From Paracoccus sp. M683 (lineage in GTDB: Bacteria; Pseudomonadota; Alphaproteobacteria; Rhodobacterales; Rhodobacteraceae): 64,000 nucleotides of DNA. The stretch's first letter is position 1; the number at the start of each line of letters is the position of its first letter. The stretch spans positions 66,226 to 130,225 of the forward strand of contig NZ_VKDF01000001.1 in the NCBI RefSeq assembly GCF_007096355.1, in the 5' to 3' direction. Shown here in pieces: positions 1-8,410 of this stretch. The notes under the pieces were generated by a model, which made no database searches, was not told where the DNA came from, and saw nothing but the letters and a program-made list of their open reading frames with translations. Both the position numbers and the translations under genes were made by a program.

Positions 1-27
1 CCCCCCCCCCCCCCCCCCCCCCCCCCC
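1..27. repeat. poly-C homopolymer run at window edge
   Basis: The window opens with 27 consecutive C residues, directly followed by the ribosome-binding region of the first gene (GGGAGGAAA, about 34-42). A run this long is unusual in a genome whose C-runs elsewhere rarely exceed 8. It may be a sequencing or assembly artefact at a contig end, or a real homopolymer in the promoter or intercistronic region of the operon below. The sequence alone cannot decide. Confidence 0.9.
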
Positions 28-46
28 TGTCTGGGAGGAAACGCAC

Positions 47-673
47 ATGACAGCGCAACTCTGGTGCTTTGGCGAAAGTGGCAATGCCTATAAGGCGGCG
101 CTGACGATGCAGTTGGCGGGCTATGACTGGGCGCCGGTCTATGTCGATTTCTTTGCGGGCGAGGCGCGCAGCCCGGCCTTTCGCGCCGTGAATGAAATGG
201 GCGAGGTCCCGGTCTTTCGCGAGGGCGATCTGACCCTGACCCAATCCGCCGTGATCCAGCTTCACATCGCTGAAAAGACCGGCAAGTTTCTGGGCGCGGA
301 TCGCAACGAAGCCCTGCGCTGGCTGATGTTCGACAATCACAAGCTGTCGGGCGTCGCCGGGTCCACCCGCTTCCTGATGAACTTCCTGCCCGAGGCCAAG
401 CGGCCCGCCAAGGTCATCGCCTTTCAGCAGGGCCGCTTGAAGGCCACCTATACGATCCTGAACGACCACCTCTCGCGCAGCGAATGGGTGGCGGGTGCCG
501 CCCCCACCATCGCCGATTTCGCCTGCTGCGGTTACCTGTATTACCCCGAGCCCTTCGGTTTCGACCGTGCCGAATGGCCCCATATCAATCGCTGGCTGGA
601 CGCGATCAGCGCCTTGCCCGGCTGGAAACACCCTTACGATCTGATGCCCGGCAACCCGTCCGACCGGGCGTAA
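47..673 (+). CDS. glutathione S-transferase family protein
   Basis: A 208-residue protein with the GST layout: an N-terminal thioredoxin-like half (about 1-80) and an all-alpha C-terminal half (about 90-200). The N-terminal half has the usual P-x-x-x-x-G-D-L-T-L-x-Q-S-A motif near residue 60, where S67 would contact the glutathione gamma-glutamyl group. The start follows GGGAGGAAACGCAC. It lies 10 nt before a thiolase gene and clearly belongs to the same transcript. A GST inside a fatty-acid oxidation operon is a common alphaproteobacterial arrangement (my recollection of genome contexts). It could handle reactive acyl or epoxide products, but its substrate cannot be read from the sequence. 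Confidence 0.88.
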   Translation: MTAQLWCFGESGNAYKAALTMQLAGYDWAPVYVDFFAGEARSPAFRAVNEMGEVPVFREGDLTLTQSAVIQLHIAEKTGKFLGADRNEALRWLMFDNHKLSGVAGSTRFLMNFLPEAKRPAKVIAFQQGRLKATYTILNDHLSRSEWVAGAAPTIADFACCGYLYYPEPFGFDRAEWPHINRWLDAISALPGWKHPYDLMPGNPSDRA

Positions 674-683
674 AGGAGGACCG

Positions 684-1895
684 ATGACTGAAGCCTATAT
701 CTATGACGCCGTTCGCACGCCGCGCGGCAAGGGCCGCCCGGATGGCAGCCTGCACGAGGTGACTTCGCTGGCTTTGTCCGCGCGTCTGCTGAACGCGGTC
801 AAGGACCGCAACAACCTGGAAGGCCATGCCGTCGAGGACGTCATCTGGGGCAATGTCACCCAGGTCAAGGAACAGGGCGGCTGCCTTGCCCGCAGCGCTG
901 TGCTGGCATCCGATCTGGACGAGTCGATCCCCGGCCTCGCCATCAACCGCTTCTGCGCCTCTGGCATGGAGGCCGTGAACCTGGCCGCCAACCAGGTCAA
1001 GGGCGGGGCCGGTCAGGCCTATATCGCCGGTGGCGTTGAAATGATGGGCCGCGTGGCCATGGGCAGCGATGGTGCAGCGATTGCCGTTGATCCGTCCCTC
1101 GCGATGAAAACCTATTTCGTGCCGCAGGGTATTTCGGCCGATATCATCGCCACCGAATACGGCTTCACCCGCGAAGACGCCGACAAGCTGGCCGTTGAAA
1201 GCCAGAACCGCGCCGCCGCAGCCTGGGCCGATAATCGTTTCGCCAAATCCATCGTTCCGGTGATCGACCAGAACGGCTTGGTCATTCTGGACCATGACGA
1301 ATACATGCGCCCCGGCACCACGGTTGACGACCTTGGCAAGCTGAAGGCCAGCTTCAAGGATATGGGCGAGGTGATGCCCGGCTTTGACAAGGTGGCGATG
1401 CTGAAATACCCGCATCTCGACCATATCAACCACATCCACCACGCGGGCAATTCCTCTGGCATCGTGGACGGCGCCGGTGCCGTGCTGATCGGCAACGCCG
1501 AATTCGGCAAGGCTTACGGGTTGAAGCCCCGCGCCCGCATCCGCGCCACCGCCAAGATCGGCACCGATCCCACGATCATGCTGACCGGCCCGGTGCCCGT
1601 GACCGAAAAGATCCTCCGCGACAGCGGCATGTCGATCAGCGACATCGACCTGTTCGAGGTGAACGAGGCCTTTGCCTCGGTCGTGCTGCGCTTCATGCAG
1701 GCCTTCCAGGTCGATCCTTCGCTGGTCAACGTCAATGGCGGGTCGATCGCGCTTGGCCACCCGCTTGGCGCCACCGGCGCGATCATCATCGGCACCCTGC
1801 TGGACGAGCTTGAGCGGCAGGACAAGAATGTGGGTCTGGCGACCCTCTGCATCGCGTCGGGCATGGGCGCGGCCACCATCATCGAGCGTGTGTAA
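684..1895 (+). CDS. fadA: acetyl-CoA C-acyltransferase (thiolase)
   Basis: A 403-residue thiolase, full family length, that cleaves 3-ketoacyl-CoA with CoA in the last step of beta-oxidation. The nucleophilic cysteine is C91 in the motif NRFCASGMEAVN. The C-terminal GGSIALGHPLGATGA and CIASGMGAA motifs carry the catalytic His and the second Cys. A strong Shine-Dalgarno site (AAAGGAGG) precedes the ATG. It is followed after 15 nt by the bifunctional hydratase/dehydrogenase, so the last three beta-oxidation activities are co-transcribed. A biosynthetic acetoacetyl-CoA thiolase is possible from the fold, but the neighbour favours degradation. Confidence 0.93.
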   Translation: MTEAYIYDAVRTPRGKGRPDGSLHEVTSLALSARLLNAVKDRNNLEGHAVEDVIWGNVTQVKEQGGCLARSAVLASDLDESIPGLAINRFCASGMEAVNLAANQVKGGAGQAYIAGGVEMMGRVAMGSDGAAIAVDPSLAMKTYFVPQGISADIIATEYGFTREDADKLAVESQNRAAAAWADNRFAKSIVPVIDQNGLVILDHDEYMRPGTTVDDLGKLKASFKDMGEVMPGFDKVAMLKYPHLDHINHIHHAGNSSGIVDGAGAVLIGNAEFGKAYGLKPRARIRATAKIGTDPTIMLTGPVPVTEKILRDSGMSISDIDLFEVNEAFASVVLRFMQAFQVDPSLVNVNGGSIALGHPLGATGAIIIGTLLDELERQDKNVGLATLCIASGMGAATIIERV

Positions 1896-1910
1896 GGGGA
1901 GGATGGATCA

Positions 1911-4097
1911 ATGACCGATTTCACCATGAAGAAAGACGCCGACGGCGTCGCCATCATCACCTGGGACGTGCCGGGCAAGTCGATGAATGTGCTGTCCGAG
2001 GCCGGTATCCGCGAATTGGACCGGCTGGTCGATGACTCGCTGGCTGATGAGGCCGTAAAGGGCATCGTCATCACCAGCGGCAAGAAGGATTTCGCCGCCG
2101 GCATGGACCTGAATGTCATCGGCTCGATGCGCGAGTCAGGCGGTGCGCAGGCCGTGTTCGATCTGGTGATGGGCCTGCATGGGGTCTTGCGCAAGATTGA
2201 ACGCGCCGGCATGGACCCCAAGACCCTGAAAGGCGGCAAGCCCATCGCCGCCGCCCTGCCCGGCACCGCGCTTGGCATCGGGCTGGAACTGCCGCTGTCG
2301 ACGCACCGCATCTTTGCGGCCGATAATCCCAAGGCCAAGATCGGCCTGCCGGAAATCATGGTCGGCATCTTCCCCGGCGCTGGCGGCACCACCCGTCTGG
2401 TCCGCAAGATGGGCGCCATGGTCGCCGCCCCCTTCCTGCTGGAGGGCAAGCTTTCCGACCCCGCCAAGGCAAAATCGGCCGGTCTGATCGACGAGGTCGT
2501 TGCCGATCCCGTCGCAGCCGCCCGCGAATGGGTGCTGCAAGCGACCGATGCCGATATCGTCAAGCCGTGGGACGCCAAGGGCTACAAGATGCCGGGCGGC
2601 GAACCCTATCACCCCGCCGGTTTCATGACCTTCGTGGGCGCCAATGCCATGGTCCATGGCAAGACCATGGGCGTCTATCCGGCAGCCAAGGCGCTGCTTT
2701 CGGCGGTCTATGAAGGTGCGATGGTGCCCTTTGATCAGGCGCTGAAGATCGAGGCGCGCTGGTTCACCAATGTGCTGATGAACCCCAGCAGCACCGCCAT
2801 GATCCGCAGCCTGTTCATCAACAAGGAAGCGCTGGAAAAAGGCGCGAACCGCCCCGAGGCGCCGGACCAGACAGTGAAGAAGGTCGGCATCCTTGGTGCA
2901 GGCATGATGGGCGCAGGCATCGCCTATGTCAGCGCGATGGCCGGCATTCAGGTCGTGCTGATCGACGCGCAACAGGCCTCGGCCGACAAGGGCAAGGCTT
3001 ACTCGGAAGCGCTGCTGGACAAGGCCATCAGCCGCAAGAAATCGACCGAGGACAAGAAGGCCGAAGTGCTGGCCCTCATCACCGCCACCACCGATTACGC
3101 CGCGCTGCAAGGCTGCGATCTGATCGTTGAGGCCGTGTTCGAGGACCCCGCCGTCAAGGCCGAGGTCACGAAGAAAGCAGAGGCCGTCATCCCGGCTGAC
3201 GCGATCTTCGCCACCAATACCTCGACCCTGCCGATCAGCGATCTGGCCAAGGCCTCGTCGCGCCCCCAGCAGTTCATCGGCATCCACTTCTTCAGCCCCG
3301 TCGACAAGATGCTGCTGGTCGAGATCATCAAGGGCAAACAGACCGGCCCCGTCGCCGTCGCCAAGGCGCTGGATTTCGTCCGCCAGATCAAGAAAACCCC
3401 GATCGTGGTGAACGACGCCCGCTTCTTCTATGCCAATCGCTGCATCATCCCTTACATCAACGAAGGCATCCGCATGGTCGGCGAAGGCGTCAGCCCCACG
3501 CTGATCGAAAACGCCGCCAAGCTGATGGGCATGCCGCTTGGCCCGCTGCAACTGGTCGATGAAACCTCGATCGACCTGGGCGTGAAGATCGCCAAGGCGA
3601 CCAAGGCCGCGATGGGCGACGCCTATCCCGATGGCGCGGTCGATGACGTGATCTTCAAGCTTTATGACGCGGGCCGCTTGGGCCGCAAGTCGAACGCGGG
3701 CTTCTATGACTATGACGACAAGGGCAAGCGCGGCGATTTCTGGCCGGGCGTGGCGCAAAACTGGCCGCAAGCCGGCGAGCAGCCCGATGTCACCGAAGTC
3801 CAGCACCGCCTGATGTTCGCCCAATCGCTGGAAGCCGTCCGCGCCCTTGAAGAAGGCGTGCTGGAGGACATCCGTGAAGGCGACGTGGGCGCCATCCTGG
3901 GCTGGGGCTTCGCGCCCTGGTCGGGCGGCCCGTTCAGCTGGCTCGACATGCTGGGCGCTGCCCGCGCGGTGGAAATCTGTGACAAGCTGACCGCCAAACA
4001 GGGCGCGCGCTTCACGGCACCGAAACTGCTGCGCGAGATGGCGGATAAGGGCCAGTCCTTCTATGGCCGCTTCGGACAGCAGCAGAAGGCCGCCTGA
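1911..4097 (+). CDS. fadJ: bifunctional enoyl-CoA hydratase / 3-hydroxyacyl-CoA dehydrogenase (FadJ/FadB alpha-subunit type)
   Basis: A 728-residue multifunctional beta-oxidation enzyme. Residues about 1-200 are a crotonase-fold enoyl-CoA hydratase, with oxyanion-hole and glutamate region IGLPEIMVGIFPGAGGTTR. Residues about 323-500 form the NAD-binding half of 3-hydroxyacyl-CoA dehydrogenase, with the dinucleotide loop GAGMMG starting at G329 and the catalytic region GIHFFSPVDKM. Two C-terminal helical dehydrogenase domains follow to about 715. The start is preceded by GGGGAGGATGGATCA. It is the last gene of the GST-thiolase-FadJ operon, and a hairpin lies about 70 nt downstream. FadB and FadJ cannot be separated confidently by eye. 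Confidence 0.93.
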   Translation: MTDFTMKKDADGVAIITWDVPGKSMNVLSEAGIRELDRLVDDSLADEAVKGIVITSGKKDFAAGMDLNVIGSMRESGGAQAVFDLVMGLHGVLRKIERAGMDPKTLKGGKPIAAALPGTALGIGLELPLSTHRIFAADNPKAKIGLPEIMVGIFPGAGGTTRLVRKMGAMVAAPFLLEGKLSDPAKAKSAGLIDEVVADPVAAAREWVLQATDADIVKPWDAKGYKMPGGEPYHPAGFMTFVGANAMVHGKTMGVYPAAKALLSAVYEGAMVPFDQALKIEARWFTNVLMNPSSTAMIRSLFINKEALEKGANRPEAPDQTVKKVGILGAGMMGAGIAYVSAMAGIQVVLIDAQQASADKGKAYSEALLDKAISRKKSTEDKKAEVLALITATTDYAALQGCDLIVEAVFEDPAVKAEVTKKAEAVIPADAIFATNTSTLPISDLAKASSRPQQFIGIHFFSPVDKMLLVEIIKGKQTGPVAVAKALDFVRQIKKTPIVVNDARFFYANRCIIPYINEGIRMVGEGVSPTLIENAAKLMGMPLGPLQLVDETSIDLGVKIAKATKAAMGDAYPDGAVDDVIFKLYDAGRLGRKSNAGFYDYDDKGKRGDFWPGVAQNWPQAGEQPDVTEVQHRLMFAQSLEAVRALEEGVLEDIREGDVGAILGWGFAPWSGGPFSWLDMLGAARAVEICDKLTAKQGARFTAPKLLREMADKGQSFYGRFGQQQKAA

Positions 4098-4170
4098 TCC
4101 ATCAGCCGTGCCTAAATACACACGGGGGTTGCTGGCCTGTTCGCCACCGGTTCAAGAACCGGCCGGCAAC

Positions 4171-4197
4171 GGGGCAGTCAGCCCCCGCTTCCTTTTG
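4171..4197 (+). terminator. probable intrinsic terminator of the fad operon
   Basis: A stem GGGGC (4171-4175), loop AGTCA and GCCCC (4181-4185), extendable by flanking C/G, is followed by CGCTTCCTTTTG. The T tract is interrupted, so it may be partly rho-dependent. It lies in the 177-nt gap between the beta-oxidation operon and the TelA operon. A separate palindrome CCGGTTC-AA-GAACCGG at 4147-4162 precedes it. Confidence 0.5.
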
Positions 4198-4274
4198 ATC
4201 CGCCTTCTTGTTGAACCGGCGGGAATTCCCCCTATGCTGCGCTGCGACCGCCGAAACAGCAAAAGGACCGGCCG

Positions 4275-5456
4275 ATGAGCAACGACAGCAAGAAGCGCGC
4301 CGAAGCCGCGACAAGCGACATCGAAGAGCTGACCGCCGTGGTGCTGCCCGAGCCCGCCGAACAGATCGTCCCACTGACCGACGCCCCCGCCCCGCTGGCC
4401 GAGGAAATTCGCAAACGCATGAGCGAGATCAATATCGGCGATACCGGCTCGGTCGTGAATTTCGGCAGTCGCGCCCAGGCGGGCTTGCAGGAAATCAGCC
4501 AGAAGATGCTGGCCGATGTTAAGAACAAGGATGTCGGCCCGGCCGGCGAAAGCCTGCGCAACATCGTCACCACCATTCGCGGCTTTTCGGTCAATGAACT
4601 GGACATGCGCCGTGATCGCAGCTGGTGGGAAAAGCTGATGGGCCGTGCCGCGCCTTTCTCGCGTTTTGTCGCCAATTACGAACAGGTGCAGACGCAGATC
4701 GACAAGATCACCGCGGATCTGGAAAACCACGAACAGCGGCTGCTGGTCGACATCAAGTCGCTGGATGTCCTCTATGAACGCACGCTGGCCTTTTATGACG
4801 AACTGGCTCTTTACATCGCGGCAGGTCAGGAAAAGCTGCGCGAGCTGGATGAAACCGACATTCCCGCCAAACAGGCCGCGCTGGCGTCTGCGGGTGGCAG
4901 CGACGAGGTGATGCAGGCGCAGGAATTGCGCGATCTGCGCAGCCTGCGCGACGATCTGGAACGGCGCACCCATGATCTGAAGCTGACCCGTCAGGTGACG
5001 ATGCAATCCCTGCCCTCGATCCGCCTGGTGCAGGAAAACGACAAGTCGCTGGTCACCAAGATCAATTCCACGCTGGTCAATACCGTGCCGCTTTGGGAAA
5101 CCCAACTGGCGCAGGCCGTCACCATCCAGCGCAGCGCCGAGGCCGCGGGCGCGGTCAGGGACGCCACCGATCTGACGAACGAGCTGTTGACCCGCAACGC
5201 CCAGAACCTGCGCCAGGCCAATGCCCAGATCCGCACCGAAATGGAACGCGGCGTCTTTGACATCGAATCCGTGCGGACCGCCAATGCCGAGCTGATCGCA
5301 ACGATCGAGGATTCCTTGCGCATCGCCGACGAGGGCCGCGCCCGCCGCGCCGCCGCCGAGGACGATCTGCAAAAGATGGAGACAGAGCTGCGCGATACGC
5401 TGGCCGCCGCCCGCCCGTCCTCGGGCGGCCTCCCTGCCGGCCAATCCACGACCTGA
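4275..5456 (+). CDS. telA: TelA-family toxic anion resistance protein
   Basis: A 393-residue protein, the typical length of the TelA/KlaA family. It is almost entirely alpha-helical, with long heptad-like stretches (about 110-370) and no signal peptide, and has the family features WWEKLMGRAAPFSRFVANYEQVQTQID and NAELIATIEDSLRIADEG. The family was first linked to tellurite resistance and is now usually placed with membrane and chemical stress systems. No enzymatic residues are known. An AAAGGA site lies before the ATG. It is the first of five closely spaced genes ending with SPFH and zinc-ribbon proteins, which supports an envelope-stress role more than a specific tellurite function. Confidence 0.88.
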   Translation: MSNDSKKRAEAATSDIEELTAVVLPEPAEQIVPLTDAPAPLAEEIRKRMSEINIGDTGSVVNFGSRAQAGLQEISQKMLADVKNKDVGPAGESLRNIVTTIRGFSVNELDMRRDRSWWEKLMGRAAPFSRFVANYEQVQTQIDKITADLENHEQRLLVDIKSLDVLYERTLAFYDELALYIAAGQEKLRELDETDIPAKQAALASAGGSDEVMQAQELRDLRSLRDDLERRTHDLKLTRQVTMQSLPSIRLVQENDKSLVTKINSTLVNTVPLWETQLAQAVTIQRSAEAAGAVRDATDLTNELLTRNAQNLRQANAQIRTEMERGVFDIESVRTANAELIATIEDSLRIADEGRARRAAAEDDLQKMETELRDTLAAARPSSGGLPAGQSTT

Positions 5457-5464
5457 GGACCGGG

Positions 5465-6511
5465 ATGACTGCCCTTCTGTCCAGACCCCAGCCCCTTCCG
5501 GCCCTGAGGCTCGGCGCCCTGCTGCTGGCGGGGCTGCTGCTTACCGCCTGTTCGGATGCCGGCGATCCGCCACCCGCCGACCCCGATCCCACCATCTCAG
5601 ACGAGGCCACAGCGCCCACGGCCGAGGAACTGGCCTCGATGCGGCAAGCCCGGATCAGGCAGGCACGCGCGGACCGCGCCCGCGCCACCAATGCGGCGGC
5701 ACAGCAAGGCGACAGCGCCGCTGGCGACAATCTGCGCCGCTATCTGGCCACGACCGAGGCCGGGCTGCTGGCCCGTGGCAAGCTGCGGACCGACCGCGCG
5801 CCGGCCGATGCGCCCTTTACCGCCGACGACCTTGCACGGAACTTCGTCCAGATCGCGCTGCGCGATGAATATGGCCGCGACGGCCAGCGCCTGATCGCCG
5901 ATCATCACAAGGCGCCACTGCGCCGCTGGCAAGCCCCCGTCGCCATGCAGATCGCCTGGGGCGCCGCCAGCGACATTGCCACCCAACGCCGCGACCGGGC
6001 AGAGATCGCGGCCTTCGTCTCGCGTCTGGCGCGCGTCTCGGGGCATGATGCCGGACTTGTGGGCGATGGCGGCAATTTCGCCGTGCTGATCCTGACCGAG
6101 GATGAGCGCCGGGACATCGGTGACCATCTGTCCCGCATCATCCCCGGCATCCCCCCCGCCGACATCGCCGCGCTGCGCGACCTCGATCCCGGCAATTTCT
6201 GCACTGTCTTTGCCTATTCGCGCGGCGCCGGTTCCAGCTATGTGAACGCCGTCGCGCTGATCCGCGCCGAATTGCCGCCACGGCTGCGCAGTTCCTGCAT
6301 CCATGAAGAGCTGGCGCAGGGTATGGGCCTGGCCAATGACAGCCCCGGTGCGCGGCCCTCGATCTTCAATGATGACGAGGAATTTGCCCTGCTGACCCTG
6401 CATGACGAATTGCTGCTGCGGATCCTTTATGACCCGCGCCTGCGCCCCGGCATGTCCGAGGCCGAGGCCACCCCCATCGTGCGCCAGATCGCGCGTGAAC
6501 TGGTCCAATGA
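5465..6511 (+). CDS. DUF2927-type lipoprotein
   Basis: A 348-residue exported lipoprotein. The signal sequence ends with lipobox LTAC, giving lipidated C29, followed by an acidic/Pro-rich linker. The globular part (about 110-340) matches my memory of DUF2927. It contains HEELAQGMGL followed by ND and a D/E-rich stretch. HEELAQ resembles a zincin HExxx motif with Gln in place of the third zinc ligand, so a protease-like fold without proven activity is possible. The start is supported by GAGGACCGGG directly upstream. It lies 8 nt after telA and overlaps the next gene by 4 nt, so translation is coupled. Confidence 0.8.
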   Translation: MTALLSRPQPLPALRLGALLLAGLLLTACSDAGDPPPADPDPTISDEATAPTAEELASMRQARIRQARADRARATNAAAQQGDSAAGDNLRRYLATTEAGLLARGKLRTDRAPADAPFTADDLARNFVQIALRDEYGRDGQRLIADHHKAPLRRWQAPVAMQIAWGAASDIATQRRDRAEIAAFVSRLARVSGHDAGLVGDGGNFAVLILTEDERRDIGDHLSRIIPGIPPADIAALRDLDPGNFCTVFAYSRGAGSSYVNAVALIRAELPPRLRSSCIHEELAQGMGLANDSPGARPSIFNDDEEFALLTLHDELLLRILYDPRLRPGMSEAEATPIVRQIARELVQ

Positions 6512-7176
6512 CCCGCCTTGCGCCGCGCTCTGTCCTCGCCGCCGCGACCCTGGCGTTGCTTTGCCTGCCGGTGGCAAGCTGGGCCGGTCCTGTGGTCGAC
6601 TGGTTTCTGGACATCGGGGGCGAGCCGCGAAAGGTCGTTTCGGTCGGCAGTTTCACCCCCGAGGGGCCGCGGATCATCGGTGCTGATCCGCTGACCTATG
6701 ATGCCGACTACAACCTGCCCTTCATGCCGGTCCCGCAGAGGCAGGCCGAGTTCGTGGTGTTGCTGGAACCGGACGAGGGCGCGGTCGCCCTTGCAGCCCT
6801 GATCTTTTCCGACATGAAGCCTGCCTGTGGCGAGGAAGGCGGCACCATGCTGGTCGCCAGCGGCACCGGTGCCTTCCTGTCCGAACAGACGGCCAATGCC
6901 ATCAGCGCCATGGCCGAGGACTATGGCCGCCGGGACCTGAACCTTTACGACAATTTCTTTGCCGATCCTGATCAGATGGGCGATCAGGTCTTTTATCGGC
7001 TGTTGTCGCTGCCCGATGGCACCCGTTTTCCCGCCGTGGCGACGGGCTGGGGCGATGGCGCCTATCCGGTTGCGCGCCTGTTCGACGATCAAGGCCAGGT
7101 CATTGCCATTTATGCCGACTTCATCGGAAGTGAGAAGATACAGGACTGGATCCTGCCCCCCGCCTGCGCAAGCTGA
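6508..7176 (+). CDS. exported DUF4241-like protein
   Basis: A 222-residue protein with a Sec signal peptide (about 1-26, cleavage near SWA/GP). The mature part reads like DUF4241: an early ADPL motif, a GTGAFL turn in the middle and a late GWGDGAYPVARLFDDQG segment, which in the family is typically GxGDGxYPVxxGxD. The function of that family is not established. Its ATG overlaps the stop of the DUF2927 gene (ATGA), so the two probably act together at the envelope. The family call is from memory and should be checked by HMM; the export prediction is firmer. Confidence 0.68.
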   Translation: MTRLAPRSVLAAATLALLCLPVASWAGPVVDWFLDIGGEPRKVVSVGSFTPEGPRIIGADPLTYDADYNLPFMPVPQRQAEFVVLLEPDEGAVALAALIFSDMKPACGEEGGTMLVASGTGAFLSEQTANAISAMAEDYGRRDLNLYDNFFADPDQMGDQVFYRLLSLPDGTRFPAVATGWGDGAYPVARLFDDQGQVIAIYADFIGSEKIQDWILPPACAS

Positions 7177-7249
7177 CGGCACAGGCTGACGGGGAACCTT
7201 CGGACCAATCAGCGGTTCGACCTGCGACATGTTACAAGCGGAGCCACCC

Positions 7250-8398
7250 ATGGGCATTCTCGATTTCCTTTCCGGCGAATTCATCGACGTCATCGAATGG
7301 ACCGACGACACCCGCGACACGATGGTCTGGCGGTTCGAACGACGCGGGCATGCGATCAAATACGGCGCCAAGCTGACCGTGCGCGAGGGCCAGGCAGCCG
7401 TTTTCGTGCATGAGGGGCAGCTGGCCGATGTGTTCGGTCCCGGCCTTTACCTGCTGGAAACCAACAACCTGCCGATCCTGACGACGCTGCAACATTGGGA
7501 TCACGGCTTCAAATCGCCGTTCAAATCGGAAATCTATTTCATCAACACGACCCGGTTCAACGGCCAGAAATGGGGCACCAAGAACCCGATCATCGCCCGT
7601 GACCCTGAATTCGGCCCGGTCCGGTTGCGGGCCTTCGGCACCTATTCCATGCGGGTCAGCGATCCGGCCAAATTCATGGCCGAGATCGTCGGCACCGATG
7701 GCGAATTCACCAGCGACGAGATCAGCTTTCAGCTGCGCAACATCATCGTGCAGGAATTTTCGCGCATGATCGCCGGCTCGGGCATTCCGGTGCTGGACAT
7801 GGCGGCCAATACTGAACAGCTGGGCAAGATGGTGGCCAAGGCCATCGCCCCCACCGTCGCCGCCTATGGCCTGACCATCCCCGAGTTTTATATCGAGAAT
7901 ATCAGCCTGCCGGATGAGGTCGAAAAGATGCTGGACAAGCGCACCAGCATGGGAATCATCGGCGATCTGGACCGTTTCAGCCAATATGCAGCCGGCGAGG
8001 CGATGCTGAATGCCAGCACCAATCCCGGCGGCGCCGGTGCCGGCCTGGGCGCGGGCCTTGGGGCTGGCATGGGCATGGCGATGGGTGCGGGAATGGGTGC
8101 GGGAATGGGGCCGTGGGGCGCACGTCCGGCGCAGGCCGCGGGCGCGACGCCCCCGCCAATGCCGCCCCGCCAATCCGAAACCGTCTGGCACATTGCCGTA
8201 GACGGTGCCGCGCAGGGGCCCTATGGGCGCGGCCATCTGGGACGGTTGGCCGCCGAGGGCGGCTTTACCCGCGAAACGCTGGTCTGGACGCCGGGACAGG
8301 ATGGCTGGAAACCCGCCGATGACGTGGCCGAACTGGCGCAGCTGTTCACCAATATGCCGCCGCCCCTGCCGGTCCCGCCCACCCCGCCGCAGTCGTAG
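7250..8398 (+). CDS. SPFH-domain protein with C-terminal GYF_2/DUF4339 domain (YdjI-like)
   Basis: About 382 residues. The N-terminal two thirds is an SPFH/virion-core-like domain (start MGILDFLSGEFIDVIEW). It is followed by a Gly/Ala/Met-rich linker (about 255-285) and a C-terminal GYF_2/DUF4339 module with a GPYGRGHLGRL motif and a W-x-P-A-D-D end. I chose the ATG at 7250 because GCGGAG lies 7-12 nt before it and the family usually begins here. An in-frame ATG at 7229 is possible. Bacillus YdjI is a similar SPFH protein encoded with zinc-ribbon YdjG and a PspA-type protein, and the next gene here is also a zinc-ribbon protein. Confidence 0.87.
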   Translation: MGILDFLSGEFIDVIEWTDDTRDTMVWRFERRGHAIKYGAKLTVREGQAAVFVHEGQLADVFGPGLYLLETNNLPILTTLQHWDHGFKSPFKSEIYFINTTRFNGQKWGTKNPIIARDPEFGPVRLRAFGTYSMRVSDPAKFMAEIVGTDGEFTSDEISFQLRNIIVQEFSRMIAGSGIPVLDMAANTEQLGKMVAKAIAPTVAAYGLTIPEFYIENISLPDEVEKMLDKRTSMGIIGDLDRFSQYAAGEAMLNASTNPGGAGAGLGAGLGAGMGMAMGAGMGAGMGPWGARPAQAAGATPPPMPPRQSETVWHIAVDGAAQGPYGRGHLGRLAAEGGFTRETLVWTPGQDGWKPADDVAELAQLFTNMPPPLPVPPTPPQS

Positions 8399-8410
8399 CA
8401 GCCCCCCACA

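Noticed and set aside
2136..4121. Long antisense open frame on the minus strand
   Set aside because: Mirror of a GC-rich gene with G/C third positions; translation is His/Gly/Ala/Asp-rich, without family motifs. The same applies to antisense frames at 12730-14556, 35181-37490 and 55444-57033.
4147..4162. CCGGTTCAAGAACCGG looked like a tRNA T-arm
   Set aside because: No acceptor stem, anticodon arm or CCA-side pairing can be drawn around it; it is a short palindrome next to a terminator.
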